Assembly: GCA_030549175.1 (NCBI GenBank)
Contig: JAUKUA010000001.1
Location: 2,604,001 to 2,668,000, forward strand
Length of the DNA: 64,000 nt
Direction: 5' to 3'
Origin: Lasiosphaeris hirsuta
Taxonomy: Eukaryota > Ascomycota > Sordariomycetes > Sordariales > Lasiosphaeriaceae
Made by a program: the position numbers and the translations under genes. Under the pieces are notes generated by a model that saw only the letters and a list, made by a program, of their open reading frames with translations, made no database searches and was not told where the DNA came from. This document shows positions 1 through 12,981 of this stretch, in pieces; positions within the stretch are counted from its first letter, which is position 1, and each line of letters starts with the position of its first letter.

Positions 1-3000
1 GAAGGAGCTTGGAGGACGCGAGAAGACTCGCGATGCAACCTGAACACGTTTTTGGCTATCTCTGCCGTTGCCGCTGCCACTGCCACTGCCAGACGGGGAG
101 CCCCACCAAAGTTCAGTTCCCCCTTCCCCTCACAATGGAAAGAGCAATTGCCCTCACCTCACTCTCAATGCTGGTCATAGATCACCGTTCAAAGCTCATC
201 GGCAGGAACGAAACGGTATGGAGAGCTGGATCATCCCTTGATGAAAGGAAGGAACATGCCGTTTTGTTCTCGCATACGGGACGTTGCATACAACACGTGT
301 ACAATACATGCTTTGGAATCGGCTGCTCAGTCGATTCTCCACGTCGCGCGAGATCCTCAAAGCGGAGGCACCGAAACGCATCACCCGATCAAACTTAGGT
401 ATGCAGCTCTTCCTCTTTTGAGCGATCTGGGTGTTATCGTGCCCCAGTCAAAGCCCTGCCCTGCATTACACTGCATTGGCAAGATATCCAGGAGGTGAGG
501 GTAAGAGGGGACCAGGTCCTCGGAAAGGCAACGTACTTGCTACCTGCAGTGTGTGCTCGGGCATCACGCCGCACCTGCTCGAGTACACTCTCGATGTCGC
601 GAGGTTGTGAACAGCAAGCATCATCAAGCAGGCTGTAGATCCAGATGCATGCGGGCAGCAAATCTGCGAGATGCATGAGCCGAGTGGCAGGGGTATGGAT
701 TCCATCCTTCATCAAGAATCAGTTCGCGTGTCACGATGCGAAGTTCTCACTGATGCTGCTGCGGTGAGATGGCCCCCAACACTTGGCTTCATGTACGTCC
801 CATGTACGAGAGCGAAGGGGGAAAGAGCAGACCAGGTCCCACAACGCCATCCATCCACTGGCGAGTCGCGATTGGTGATGGCAGAAGCAACTTAGATCTC
901 AACGCTGCCTAGGTACCCGAGTAGCTACACCACGGATAGTGACCCCGAAGTTGGAATGACAAGTTCGAGCCTTTGCCCTGCTAAGCACACCAGCTTCCCC
1001 TCCATCCGCTACTCCGCCAAAACAAGCGATCGCCTCTATATGTTTCACTGCCAGTCTCGAAAGTTTCCGGTCGTCAGCTCATCTTCAAAGAAATGTGTTC
1101 GAGAAACTGCGCGCCAGCATCCGATCCTCACTACAACGTGTGAAGTCTGCAATTTCACGAAGACGAGCCGATGGGCGTCGTGCGCTTGAACCACGCCATA
1201 TTCCAAGCCTCAAATTCCAAAACAATATCTTGGAGGCGCCTTGCGTCGGTTGTTGCGGTTGGGCAGCTCCGGGTCTTCCTCGGCCTTGACACCTTAGGTT
1301 GTCATGGCTGTTTTCGTAGTATCAGCAGGTGCGCTCTGGTCTCCATAGCCACCCTTGTCGCCATCGCCAGCCACCACACCACCATTTCATCGACCACTCA
1401 CCACCGCGCCCTAGCGACCAAGCAGGCAAAGCTGGTAAAGCTCGGACGCGGATTTTTATTTCTTGCCCTCGGGCCAAGCCATGGGCACTGACACTATCCT
1501 CCATCGTTCTCCCCTCGGCCAAGCCAATCGAACCACTCTCGATGTGGCGAGTTGTCGGCGAGGACTAGCAAGGACAACACGCGTCGACGGAGCGGCACTG
1601 TGGATCCGATCGGACCGGGGCCTCATTGTCACCGTCTGTGCCCGGCACGGATGGCAAGGAGGGTTATCAACAGTCACATTCATCAACCCCTTCTTCCCTG
1701 TCTCGCGCCTCAAGGTATCAGTGCCACTCCCCCAAAAACCAGGATCATTGCTCTTGGCTCGCAAGCATCATATGTGCCAAAGCTTCTCTCGTCTGGTGAA
1801 GGCGCATTCCGCCCTGCAGCATCATGAAAATCGAGACAGTCAATCTCGTCTCCGGCAAAACCCGGCCACTCCATGCAGTTCTTGTGCACAGTACCCCTCC
1901 GTAATTTTATTCTCCCCAAAAAGCTGGGCCTGGCGGCTGCCCTCCTTGTGATGTCTTGGCGGCACCAGCCACTGGTTGCACGGTTTCCGGCCTTCGGCAG
2001 CGGACCCCTGATCACGGCGGAATGGCATGAAGAGACACTGTCTCCATCGAGCAAGTCGCCTCGTCTCCCCACATCTATGATCCCCAGCCCAGCCCAGACG
2101 GAATGGATGGCCCGGGGAGGGTGTGCTGCTGCCTCTGCCTGCTGCGTAGCATGTTGACATACGTACCCGCTGCCCTTTCAGAGCTGAGAGCTGCGCAGGT
2201 TGCTAATCAGGAGGAAGGAGAGAAACGGCCGCCCAGCGACATGCCACTTTGACCCGTCAGATGGCAAAGAAGCTTCCGTGATAAATGAGAATGCGACGTT
2301 GTTCCTCATCCCTTTCAGGCACCGCAGTGGGGTAAGCATTGTGGATCTCCCGCACTAGGAACACACTGCACCAAGCCGGTAGCCATCTGCCCGCGTGCCG
2401 TTGCTTTCACGTTTCTTGGTCAAGAGATGGTTTCACTCGTCTGGTGTAGGATAACATCGCATATACTAGTAGACCAGCATGTGTTTCACCGCCGGGAGTT
2501 GGCGGAGCTGAAGGATTGCCCATCCACACTCCGACTTGCCGTGATCACCGTTTTGAAGTGCATCCCTATCCACCTCTTCCCCGAAGAAGATTGATCGGAT
2601 TGGACAAAACTAGACTCCAAACACCAGGATGGCGCCCGTTGTGTCTCCAACGCCCTTGACCCTCTCACTCCAGTCTTAAAGGACGGCCGAATAAGGAACA
2701 AGGGGCTAAAGCGTCCTGCCATCCTTGCGACGTGATCAGCAGCGCGCTGCAGGAGGAAACGAAACCGGTATAGCTAGCGAAAGATGTGGAGACATATTTT
2801 CTTGCCGAGAGGAATTGATTCAGAGGTACGGCCACGAGCACTACTCAATTTGAGAATATAGGGCAATATTGGCTGCGGACAGTGCACGCACGGACTCTCA
2901 AAGTAAAAGACTGCATTGGGGAAAGTGGCCCAAACCGGAAAATATGCTGGCAGTACATAGCAGGGCAACTCAAAGCGATGATGAAAACACGGTGTAGTTC

Positions 3001-4846
3001 AATCGTGGCCAGTGATACAGACACGACCTTCAGTCGCATATTAGGGGCAGGAACAAAGCTAGGTACCTAGGTACACCACCCCATTTCGCGTTTAGTTCCC
3101 AAGGTGTACTTTCCAGCGGCTTTATGTTCCATTAACGGTTCCAGGTTGTAAAAATAAACCAACGGTTGGAAAATAAGAGCGGCAAATAGATGGTAAGAGG
3201 ACTCTGAGGCAGCTGGTGACCAGCGATAAGCTGCCCCTTCCTTCGGTGGTTGTGTTATAAAGCAGGAGTTGGCCTTGGAAAATGGCTTAACTGGGAAAGA
3301 ATCACTTAAGCCCTACAATCAATTGCGTTTAGCTTGTGAAAACAGTGTGGCACTGTTAACTTATCAAGGTAAGGAGTCAGCGTAACTTGGACGGTATCTC
3401 AAGGACAGTTGCTTGTAGGTGGCAACTTGAAGTTGTAAGCTTTTGCTTTCCTGTTCCATTCTCGCTCAGTTGCCTTCAGCTTGGATTTCAAGTTATCCCA
3501 CATTTCATTGACATCTCCATATGATGGGGCCCATGGAAAGCAGTGCTCCGAGTCCTACGACTGAATTTCCATTATTACCACGCTGACAGGACAGTGGTTT
3601 GGCTCGGATACTGAACCCCGGGGATACCTAATCGGTTTTATGATAGGTACTTGATTTGTTCCTGAACATGGCCGGGAGTTTTGACGCCCCTCAGGCTCAT
3701 TCGCACGAAATATTCACTTGAAATCACCAAAATTAAACCATACAATGGCAAAGCCGTATGTTATAAAGCTGGTTAAATATAAGTACTAACACTACGTATC
3801 CGCGATATAATAGTGATGACACTCTAAAGGACATATGTCGCTTTCTATTGGTATCTTCTCGAGATTCTATGGGCGGAACAAAACAAAACGTTGGCATCAT
3901 GTGATGATCTAACATTGATCCTCAGTCAACTTAGCTGTTCGTGCGGGATAGTTGTCATTATGGCTGGTCCCTGGATAAAACCCTTACCATAGGCAGTAGC
4001 GCAGATCATTGATAGCCTGGTGGCTCTTGGAAGATGAATCTAGATGACTCGACCAGTTCTCCGAGTATTAGAACCCTCCTCATTATGTACAGGACTAAAC
4101 CAAAACATTACTGAATGCGGTTGGGTAGCTACTGCCTGGCATATTGGTGTGCTAGATGATTGATGCCATGGTCATGGCTAATGACCGGGAATCGACATTA
4201 TGATGGAAACTGCCGAGTGGAACGGTGCCGCGCCATGAAAAATCGTTGAAGCTGCCATTTCGACGCATCCACGTCTCGCGAGCCTGTTGTGTATGCTGAC
4301 TGTCGAGAGAACCCAAGAGACGAGAAGAATTGTTTGCATAAAATGAGAGAATGTTAGCGATTTTGGAGGCGGAATACACCAGCTTTTCAAATACCTTCTC
4401 GTCTGAGCGCCACTGGGACTGGGACTGAGAAGTCAAGATATTTGCAACGGAATTTTGCGGGATTGGCATCGTGCACTGATGATCTAAAGTTGGGAGGTGT
4501 CAGTTGGTTGGCTGTGAGGGTCAGAAAATCTCCGAGTTGCTTCCCAGGATTCCCCGCGCGACAAAGCACGGGCCACTAGCAGCGAACGGTTGGCCAGATG
4601 CTCCGACCCCAGTCCTTGTCAGCCATTCCGCCATTCTCCTGCTTGAGCCTCAACATCAGCATCAAGTCACATCTGTAGGCAACCACGCAACCACACGCAA
4701 CCACTTACTACTGCAATCTCCCGCCACCGTGCTTGACCTGATTCCCGCGACATTTGGGCATTCAACATTCGTGATTCAACATCCCTACTAGACTTTCCAA
4801 TTCCCGTCCTAGTTCCACAAGGCCGAGTCGGCTGGCTGCCCAGCTA
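1..4846. other. gene-poor stretch, no supportable gene
   Basis: Open frames of up to about 160 codons occur on both strands in the first 2.2 kb, but they overlap each other, lack recognisable motifs and show no splice-linked continuation, so I do not call them. From about 2.9 to 4.2 kb the sequence becomes visibly more AT-rich and has few long frames. A short palindromic motif (ctaggtacctaggtac) sits at 3059-3074 and a shorter version at 908-918. The last few hundred bases are presumably the promoter and 5' leader of the SNF2 gene starting at 4847. Confidence 0.6.
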
Positions 4847-7800
4847 ATGGCTGAGATGGACAAGTACATAGCGGCAGGATGCCTCCTTCTCGATGATTTT
4901 TACAGCACTGTCACTGTCACTGGCACTGGCACTGGCACTGGCACTGGCACTGGCACTCCTCAAATGAGCCAATGGCGCTTCTTCAACACCACTTCAGCGC
5001 TTCATCCTGGCGACCTATCTCCTGAGCTCCAAAAACTGCTACTATCCTCAAGATTGCTGTCGCCATATGCCGGCCTACTATCCAGTCGGTGGATCCGTCT
5101 GAGTTACAGTGCCAGCCTCGATAAGCCTGCTCAGCACATTGTGCGTGTCTACATTCTTCCCGACGATGTAGATAACCGAGACGTGCCTCGGTCTTCCCCT
5201 GCACTACGCAAAGCTAGACAAAAGCTGATGAAGCGGTTAGACTTCTCAGAGTCGACTTGGCGCGGAAATACTGGGGGTCTTATTTGCTCAAGCCCAGCTG
5301 CCTTCGTCGCTACTGCTCGATACTCAAGCAGTGAGGGCCTAGATGACGGGGACCAGTCATTTCTCCAAATGTTCAATAGCATCCCGTCGCCCGACCCCAG
5401 ACCTGACGTGGTAGAAGATCACGATTCTCGCGATGCCATGAATGGTCTACTCAGCAGCACCATTTCCGGTCTCAGCACGACCCTCTACGGCTACCAGTGT
5501 CGCTCGGCCGCGTTGATGTTGCAGAGGGAGGCGCAAGTGCAACAGGTTTCAGATCCGCGGCTTAATAAGTCGGTTGATCAAATGGGAGTACCTTGGTATT
5601 ATGATGGTGTCAGCGGTACTGCTTTGCGTGAGCCTAGGTACTACGACGGCCCGGTCGGGGGTATTCTGGCCGAAGAAATGGGCTCGGGAAAGACCCTGGT
5701 TTGTCTTGCTCTCATTCTCGCGACCAAGAGTCTGCCTTCCAAAATACCGGACATCTATCGACCAGCCAGCCCCAACGTTCGGGCTAGGATTGGCAGTCTC
5801 GCAGACATGGCAGCGGCATGCATCACTGCCAACTCGGTGCCGTGGAAGCAAGTATTTCTAAGCGAAACCCGGCGCGACCCGGAATCTGAGTACACAAACT
5901 GTATACGAGCTATTCGGCGAAATCCCGGCTTTTATTACCTACCACGCCCGATTGGTCGTCGCTCCTCCCGTAAGAAGGACGAAGGCATCCCGCTGCGAAA
6001 AGTCTACCTGAGCCACACGTCTCTTGTTATTGCCCCCCCTAATCTCGTCCAGCAGTGGAGGCAGGAGATCAATAAGCACACTCAAAACTTATCTGTGCTG
6101 GTCGTCACCCGTGGACAGGACCTCCCAAAGGTCGAAACGCTACTTGAATACGATGTAATACTATTTTCATCAACCCGATTCGAGCAACTGTTAGCAGGAG
6201 CAACAACGTTTGATGGCGCCACTCTTCTTCATAGCCCGTTGGCCAACATTCGCTTCAAGCGCTGCATCGTGGACGAAGGTCACAAGCTGGGCAACTCGAC
6301 TACTGGTGCTAAGAGTTCATTACTCTTGATGATTGACCTGCTCGAGGTTGAGGCTCGCTGGATTGTCACAGGCACGCCGACAAAAGGCCTTTTCGGGGTC
6401 GATGAATCTGCGATTAGCTCCTCGGATACAAAGGCGAGCAGACTTTTATCTGCGGGGCTTGAAAAGGACGATCTGAGGCGAATTGGCTCTATAGCCGCAT
6501 TATATTTGAAGATGCGGCCGTGGGCTAACTTGACCGCAGAGGCTGGAGACACGCCTGCGGACTGGAGCCTGTATGTGACGCAGGCAAACAACCCACAGGC
6601 TAATGCTCGGCGCAAAGATTGTCTGAGGTCAACTCTTGAGTCGCTGATCATCCGCCATCAACTGTCCGAGATAAGTGATCTCTTACCTGCCGTGGAAGAA
6701 AAGGTTGTTTATGTCGACGGATCCTATCAAGACAGGCTTGTTCTGAACCTATTCTCGATGATGATCATATTCAACGCTGTCCAATCGCAAAGAGTGGACC
6801 AAGACTTCTTTTTCCATCCGCGTCAACGGAAAGCCTTGATTGAGCTCACGTCCAACTTACGTCAAGCCAGCTTTTTCGGAGGATCGTTCTTTTCTCTCGC
6901 TGAGATCCGCAAGGCCGTCGACACAGCTGAAGGGTTTTTAAGTGAAGGTAGCCCAGGAATTAGCGTCGAGGACACTAATTTACTCCGTCAGGCCGTCGAG
7001 TTTGGCCAGCTTGCGCTAAAAAACAGCATAAAGGAGTGCGCCAACTTGTTTCGGGAAGTGCCTATCTACCTAGCAAATTTTCCCTGGGCCGCAGGCCAGA
7101 GCTGGTCCCTCGATCTGAAAGAGGGTGACCCCGTCTGCACGGATTCTCGCATCGTCCTTGCGCTCCAACAGTTTTTGCAGCCCTTGGTTGACGCGCCAAC
7201 CTCGTTGCAGATGATTTTCAGCAGCGGGAAGTTTGCAGAGCAGGGCTTGGAAGAGAGACTTAGGGGGATAGAGGCGCAAGACGGTACCGAACGTCCGAGC
7301 GGCGAAACAACTCGAGGGAAGACGCTCGCAGGTAACACCAGGTTGGGTCAAGACAATACTGCTCCCAGTAGGCGTCGATCTGCCGTGCTAGGGACACCGG
7401 CGCGGATGCAGGAGATCCTTGTGGTTGCTGGGGAACATGAAGCTGGCGTTGCTACCCCCATTGCCGCGACGCAAATGATCTCAACGGCGTCCGCAAAGTT
7501 GTCTTACTTGATTGACCAGGTTGTAAGGTACCAAGAAGACGAGCAGATCATCATCTTCTACGAAAATGACAACGTGGCATACTACATTGCTGGAATCTTG
7601 GAGATTGTTTGTTTCCGTTGCCCCCTGGTGTATTTGGGTCACAATGTCTGATGCTAACTTGGAAAACTACACAGCTTCAGATTCACCACCTCATCTATGC
7701 GAAAGGCATTACGCCCGACCGCAGGGCACAGTACGTTGCCACATTCAACCACAATCCAAAGTTCAGGCATGTCTGTTCGGTCCTAGGCTGCACCCTGCGT

Positions 7801-8522
7801 CGTAGCTAACAGGTCCCATCCAGAGTGCTGCTCATGGACATCACCCAAGCCGCCTTTGGCCTCGACATGCGCTCAGCTTCACGGATTTATTTTGTCAACC
7901 CTGTCCTAAACCCCCAGGTCGAAGCGCAAGCCATTGGTCGCGCGCGGCGCATCAGTCAGAAGAAGCCGGTCACGGTAGAAACGCTGGTTCTGCGGGACAG
8001 CCTAGAAGAGATGATTATCAAGCGGCGCAGTGAGATGTCGCAGGCGGAGCAGTGGAAGTGCAGATCGATCCTCGACGATAAGCCCATTTACGAGTGGTAT
8101 GTGTGTTTATCTAATTATTCTCAGGAAGGGCGATGGTTCCCATTCTATTCCCAATGCGTGTGGGGGAAAAGAGTGCGAGGGAAAGATTGGCTGACAGAGG
8201 ATACAGGATTCTCAACGCCAAAATCTTACCGCTTCCTGGAGGAGAATATGGCGAGCTTAGCGGACCAGAGCAGATGGCCAAGCTGCAGACGCCACAGTTT
8301 ATCTTTGGACGGGGATTTGGGCGACAAACACATCCGGATCAGGATTTGGTGGCTGCAGAGTGGAGTCCGTCCGCCAGCAAGAAAGTGCCAAACATCGGTG
8401 TCGGTGGTGCGGTTGAAGAGGAACAGAAGAGGAAGCTGACGCCTTTGTTCACTGAGGAACCTTCCGGCACCAAGAAGAAACCGAGGGTGCGTTTTGCTGA
8501 TTTGGAGGTCATGGGGACTTGA
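4847..8522 (+). CDS. SNF2-family DNA-dependent ATPase/helicase-like protein
   Basis: Model: 4847-7606, 7675-7766, 7824-8096, 8207-8522, giving 1146 residues. Seen: Walker A GSGKT at residues 279-283 inside GGILAEEMGSGKTL, a DEGH box at 476-479, and C-terminal helicase motifs in exons 2-3 (MDITQAAFGLDM, then QAIGRARRI, the Q..GR..R motif VI). Introns are 7607-7674 (phase 0), 7767-7823 and 8097-8206 (phase 2, GTATGT donor). The second intron starts AG|GCATGT and ends CCAG, so it is a GC-AG intron; only this splice joins KFR to VLLMD in frame. No RING finger is visible between the helicase halves, unlike Rad5/Rad16. The N-terminus carries a Thr-Gly dipeptide repeat (residues about 25-36). The C-terminus is basic and probably nuclear. 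Family knowledge: SNF2 ATPases remodel chromatin or other protein-DNA complexes. The exact subfamily is not settled. Confidence 0.88.
4904..4957 (+). repeat. coding hexanucleotide microsatellite (CTGGCA-type)
   Basis: About eight imperfect-to-perfect copies of a six-base unit (cactgt, then cactgg) lie inside the first exon of the SNF2-like gene. They are read as alternating Val/Thr then Gly/Thr. The unit is a multiple of three, so copy-number change would not shift the frame. Confidence 0.9.
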
Positions 8523-11361
8523 CGTCTTGTCAGATTTGGCAGGGGTCGATCCGTCGTGGGGACTCTTATGGATGCCGGTCTGTGCATTTCGCAAAAACCC
8601 GAATGAAAGCAGCATTGCGGCGACGTGGGTTACAAAATGTAGCAAGCAAGTAGGTCCTGGTAAGACCCCGCCCGAGCTTTCTTGTTGTGACTGAGTCCAA
8701 ACTGCACAGTCGACTCGGTATCGATCACGGAATGCAATTTGGGACCCCTTGGACAAGGTCGTTTAGCGCTAAAGACAGTAAAGATCGCAAAAGATCCATT
8801 CCATGGCACCGGAAAGTCCTAGGCAGTGTACAGTGCTGGCGCACGGGGGAGAGGCTGGCCCCCAGCCCGCTAACTTGGCGGTGTAAAAGCCAGCAACAGC
8901 GAGCTATCACTGCCGCGTCCAGCTATGCTGAGGTGGCCATGCATGTCTGTGGCCAGAAATGCTGTGATAATGCGGGCCAAATGCCCGCGGTCTGAGTTAT
9001 TGTGGATAGAGCGGTTAGACGGAGCAGAATGTGTATCTCGGGGGCGCATAGGTTTAAACACAGTGGGGAGGTAGTCCCCTATCGAGTAGGAGATCGTCGA
9101 GGTACCTAACTAAATTATCTAAGGATTTGCCGTAAGGCTGAGGCAGTCTAAATTGTTCCGAGTTTGGTCAACACAACATACTATCACAACATATTTGTCT
9201 CGGACACCACCCCAGCGCGCAGCGGGCAGAAGCACGAGCACCGCCAGCAGTAGCACCAGCCCAGCCCGGAGTCCACGCAGCCGTTGCTCCCGGCCGCGCG
9301 TTCGACGACGAGACTGCCATGCTCCTTCACCAACAATTCATGAGGCGATGCATCGCGCACCGCCTTCGAGCGTTGCCAGCTGCCAGCGGCCTCGCGCGCT
9401 TTGGAACTTGCGGGGCTAGACCGAGGGGCTACTGGCCATATCTACGGGTGCCTAGTCGCAGGCAAGTTTGGGTCACGGCTATCCATATTCATGCGCCGCT
9501 TCGAAACTCGTTGGGTTGGCGACCCTTGGCCGACGATGGCATAGTGTGTTTGGACGTTTGGGAGGCTCGGGCAGCGAGGATCTGCATCCCGTGCGGGGCG
9601 TGGTGGTGGTGGTGGTGGTGGTGTGATACCGCGGCGGGCTGCGATCGCAATTGCGATTGCGACTGCGGCTGTACTGAGCGACCAGCCTCCATCCGAGGCT
9701 CTCAACTCTTATTCCATCACCTGTCTGTTCCGATCCGATGGATGCGCTAAGGCGGAGGATCCTCGCCGGAGCAAGCCCACTCAGCAGTCTCCTGCTGTCT
9801 TCAGCTGGCAAGCTCGTGAAAAGTGGCTCTAGTGCCTCCTGGCAATGATGCCATCAAACTTTTCGTGCAGTAGTGTTTGCTCGTTTATTTATTCACTGGG
9901 CCACGATGCCCCATAGAAGCACGAGAAGACAGGGGATTGCCCACGCCAGCGAGCTGGATACGAAAATAACAAGGGACATACCTCGCACATGTTGTCTGCG
10001 GGTGCTGAGGCAGGCTCTGGATTGGCGTCCAACACACCAATGCCTTCCGAGAGCAGGATTATCCCGGCGCAGGCACACCAACAAGAGGCACACGCTCCGC
10101 TCAGCGAGGTTGGCCGCAAGGAAGGGAGTGCGCAGTCTCGACGCAGCCGTTACCCCGCCATGTGCCCGCCGAGCTCAGTTGGAGACGGACAGACGGGATT
10201 GGAGGAGAGCCGTACTGGCTAGAGACCTCCACCACCAGCCGACCCGCACCACTCGAGCAACCGGGTTCGATCGTCAAGCTTGGAACGGCACAACGGGACA
10301 CGGCGAGCTGAGAGCTGGGCGCAGGAAGACGTCTTAGACAAGAAAGGTTGCTAGCGACGCAGCTAATATACGCCCAATGTACAGCGCATCTGCAGCTGCA
10401 TACCTGACGGCCTCAGGTCATGCAAATCCGGTCCGTCGTGTCCCACGGTCGACGTCTGGCGGACCGCCAAATAACGCCCTCCTTGTTTGGTGCGCAATGG
10501 TGCATCCATGTCTCGCGTTGGCGGCCCGCAGTGAACTACCTACGGATACACAGCAAAAGAATAGAGTGATGGATTGCTGGATGACGAGAAAAGACTGTTG
10601 GGGACAACACAACATCAGTTTTAAGACTGCGGGTCCCATCGTCTCGTCGTCCCATCCCCCCTAGGTTCTTGCTCACCTCATTTTCGTCCTTCGTTTTTAT
10701 TTTTGCTCCGTGTCTCTCGCTTTGGACTCCCAGTTGCAGTTTCACTTGCAGCAAGCTGGCAGCTTGATGAGGGGCTGAGTGAGGTAACCTGGAATCGCAT
10801 GACCCCCTCGGATGCGGTCTCGTTTCTTTCCCACGCCCTCGATGTATTGACAACTGCCCGTCTGCCGGCAAGAATACCCAGAGGAAATCACTCGTTTGCA
10901 TCCAGCGCGGGGAAGTTGCATTGCATAGTCAAAGCATAAGACGCGAGTGCTCCTCCCGACAAGCATCCGAACCAAATCATCACTGGCGGCATTTCTGGAC
11001 GCGACGGTGCAGCAACAGCAGCAAGCGGCAGTCGCAAAACGTGTGGAGGGACAAGACTCGATTCTGACGCCAAACGAGGGACAACAACACACGCGAGCGA
11101 GACGGGTCAACGACAAGAAAATCGGGCGGTTCTCCTGCGGCTGAGAAGGGCTGGATTTCGGATCCGGCAAATGAACCCTGGGGCGATCGGAAATCGTGGC
11201 GTCGCTTTTCCCATGTCCAGGAGCTAAACCGAGACCTCGGTCGACACGGGAATCCGAGAGCCTGCGACTCTATGAAACGGGCACGGCGTCAATAACACGA
11301 GCAAGACCACTAAGGTAGCACGCCCAGGCCACAACCCGGGAGTCGCATCGCCGTCTCAACT
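8523..11361. other. intergenic stretch, no supportable gene
   Basis: Numerous overlapping open frames exist on both strands but none has a recognisable domain. Simple-sequence tracts are present: a (TGG)n run near 9599-9622 and a nearby run built on gcgatt/gcgact units (about 9643-9667). An aggtaccta motif lies at 9100-9108. The final part may be the promoter of the candidate exon at 11362. Confidence 0.55.
9599..9622 (+). repeat. (TGG)n trinucleotide microsatellite
   Basis: Seven to eight tandem TGG units in non-coding sequence. They generate spurious poly-Trp and poly-His open frames on the two strands. Confidence 0.85.
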
Positions 11362-11633
11362 ATGAGCAACGACGCTCCGTCGCGGAGGTCATCGTGGACA
11401 TGGGGGCTGAGCCGGGCGAGGCGCAACAGCTTAAGTGAAGCTGTGTCTTCGCTCGGCGGGCTGCGATCGGGACGGAATTCGCTTTCTGCTGTTGATTCCA
11501 AGGCGGCCGAGTCGCTGCGCGGCGACGTCGCCGCGATGATAGCGGACACTACGACGCCCCCGGTCCCAACGAGACCGCGCTCCGGCGATGAAGGAGGGGC
11601 TCAGAATAACCACCGCCGATCGACAGATTCACG
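11362..11633 (+). CDS. candidate first exon of the F-box/LRR-like gene
   Basis: This frame opens with ATG and encodes a Ser/Arg-rich stretch (SRRSSWTWGLSRARRNSL...) with coding-like codon use. It ends in a clean donor, CG|GTGAGC, in phase 2. The following 1.3 kb has no convincing coding sequence. The next frame with a good acceptor (branch-like cactgac at 12953-12959, then ..ggtag ending at 12981) also accepts phase 2, so joining 11633 to 12982 gives one continuous 1060-residue protein. The implied 1348-nt intron is far longer than any other intron in the window. The exon could instead belong to a separate short gene or splice elsewhere. This is inference from phase and signals only. Confidence 0.4.
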
Positions 11634-12981
11634 GTGAGCAGCCATTTTTTTCTCTTTTTTCTATCTGTTTTCTTCCCTGTGCCCTTCGTCCTGGTCGCAG
11701 CCCGCCCCGCCAGCTCACTACCTAACGCTACCCCAAAGACCCCAATATTCTCGAATTTCTTTGCCAGCTTGGCCGACTGTTTGGCTTCTCTTACCGTTCT
11801 TACCCTTTTCGCTCAGCTCCAGGCGCCAGTCCCCGGACGGTGGCAGATGACGGGTGCTGTGAAACATTTCTTTTCGTGTCTGAGTTTGCTGTCTCCGATT
11901 GTGACATCGGACGGGGATGGGCTTCTGGTCCAATGCGCTCGGGACCGCCCCTCCGAGGCTGCCCCTCCGAGACTCCCGCTCTCACACGCGCTTCTCCCAA
12001 CCCAGCCCTCCCCCGCCCTCTGATCACTCTCTAATCACCCCTCCAATTCCCCTCCAAGCATCATCCAAAACCCCCCAATGGCGTCACCCCAGCCACCTTC
12101 TCGGTCTCGATCTTACTTGAGCCCAACCCAAACCACTCTTGGCCAGCAGCCTCAGCTGTGTCTTCGTTGTGTCACAAGCTCCCGACGCTATTTTTTGCTA
12201 TTTTATCTCCTTTTGGATCGCACTGTGATCGTCGGCAGCCGCGTGGCTTCAATAAATTAATCGAGTTTGCTTCGAGGCTGCCATCAATTCCAATAACACC
12301 CTTTTCTTCTGCTCTCTGTCCAGACTATCGAAGCCCCTTTTATCGTCTCCGTTCGTGGAGTAATATGCGTGTGCGTGCGAGGGGCATGCGAGGGCGCCTT
12401 ATGGCAGAGTGTAATTTCCACATGGCCTATGGCGCACGTCCCGGAGTTTGTCTGGGCGTCGGGGCGACGTCCCGTGCTGGCGATGCTTTGAGGCCATCAG
12501 CTCTTGGCGAGTGCTCAGAACCCTCAGCAAGCGCTCGACCCAGCCTGGCCACAAAGACACTCGGAGTGCCTGGGTTTGCTGATCCTAGATGCCACGCACT
12601 GCCGCGAGTCCAATCTAATACCTTGTCTCTCCGAGAGCGTGGGGAGCCTCGCGAGTGCATGGCCGCAAAGTCGCAGCTTGAGGCTGTTGAGGCTGCTGGT
12701 GCGCGTCAAGAGTGTGTGAACTGACGCCTGGCCCGAGGAGGCGGCTGCTTCACACCATCATGGCCAGCCAAGGCCCCCGTGGGGCTGTAACGCTCCTCCT
12801 CCGAAGGCCCTGTCATTTAAAAGATGCTGCCCGGCCGCCCCCGTGCCGATTGTCTGGAGAACCTCTTGGCCCTTCTTGTTTCCTCTCTCTGCCTTTTGTT
12901 TGGTTTCTCACTTCCTGCTTCGTTGATGCTCGTGGGCTAGGAGAACAAACGTCACTGACAGAGCCCGGTGTCTTGCGGTAG
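11634..12981 (+). other. non-coding stretch, possible 1.35-kb intron or promoter/5'UTR
   Basis: Begins with a donor-like GTGAGC and ends with a branch-like cactgac and a TAG acceptor. Much of it is pyrimidine-rich (for example 11640-11690). It contains only short unrelated open frames. It is either an unusually long intron or the promoter plus leader of a gene whose first exon I have not identified. Confidence 0.4.

Noticed and set aside
1463..1951. 162-codon frame at the left end
   Set aside because: Overlaps several others in all frames, no domain and no splice-linked continuation.
12158..12724. 188-codon frame on the + strand
   Set aside because: No domain, mixed codon use, lies in the probable intron or leader of the F-box/LRR gene.
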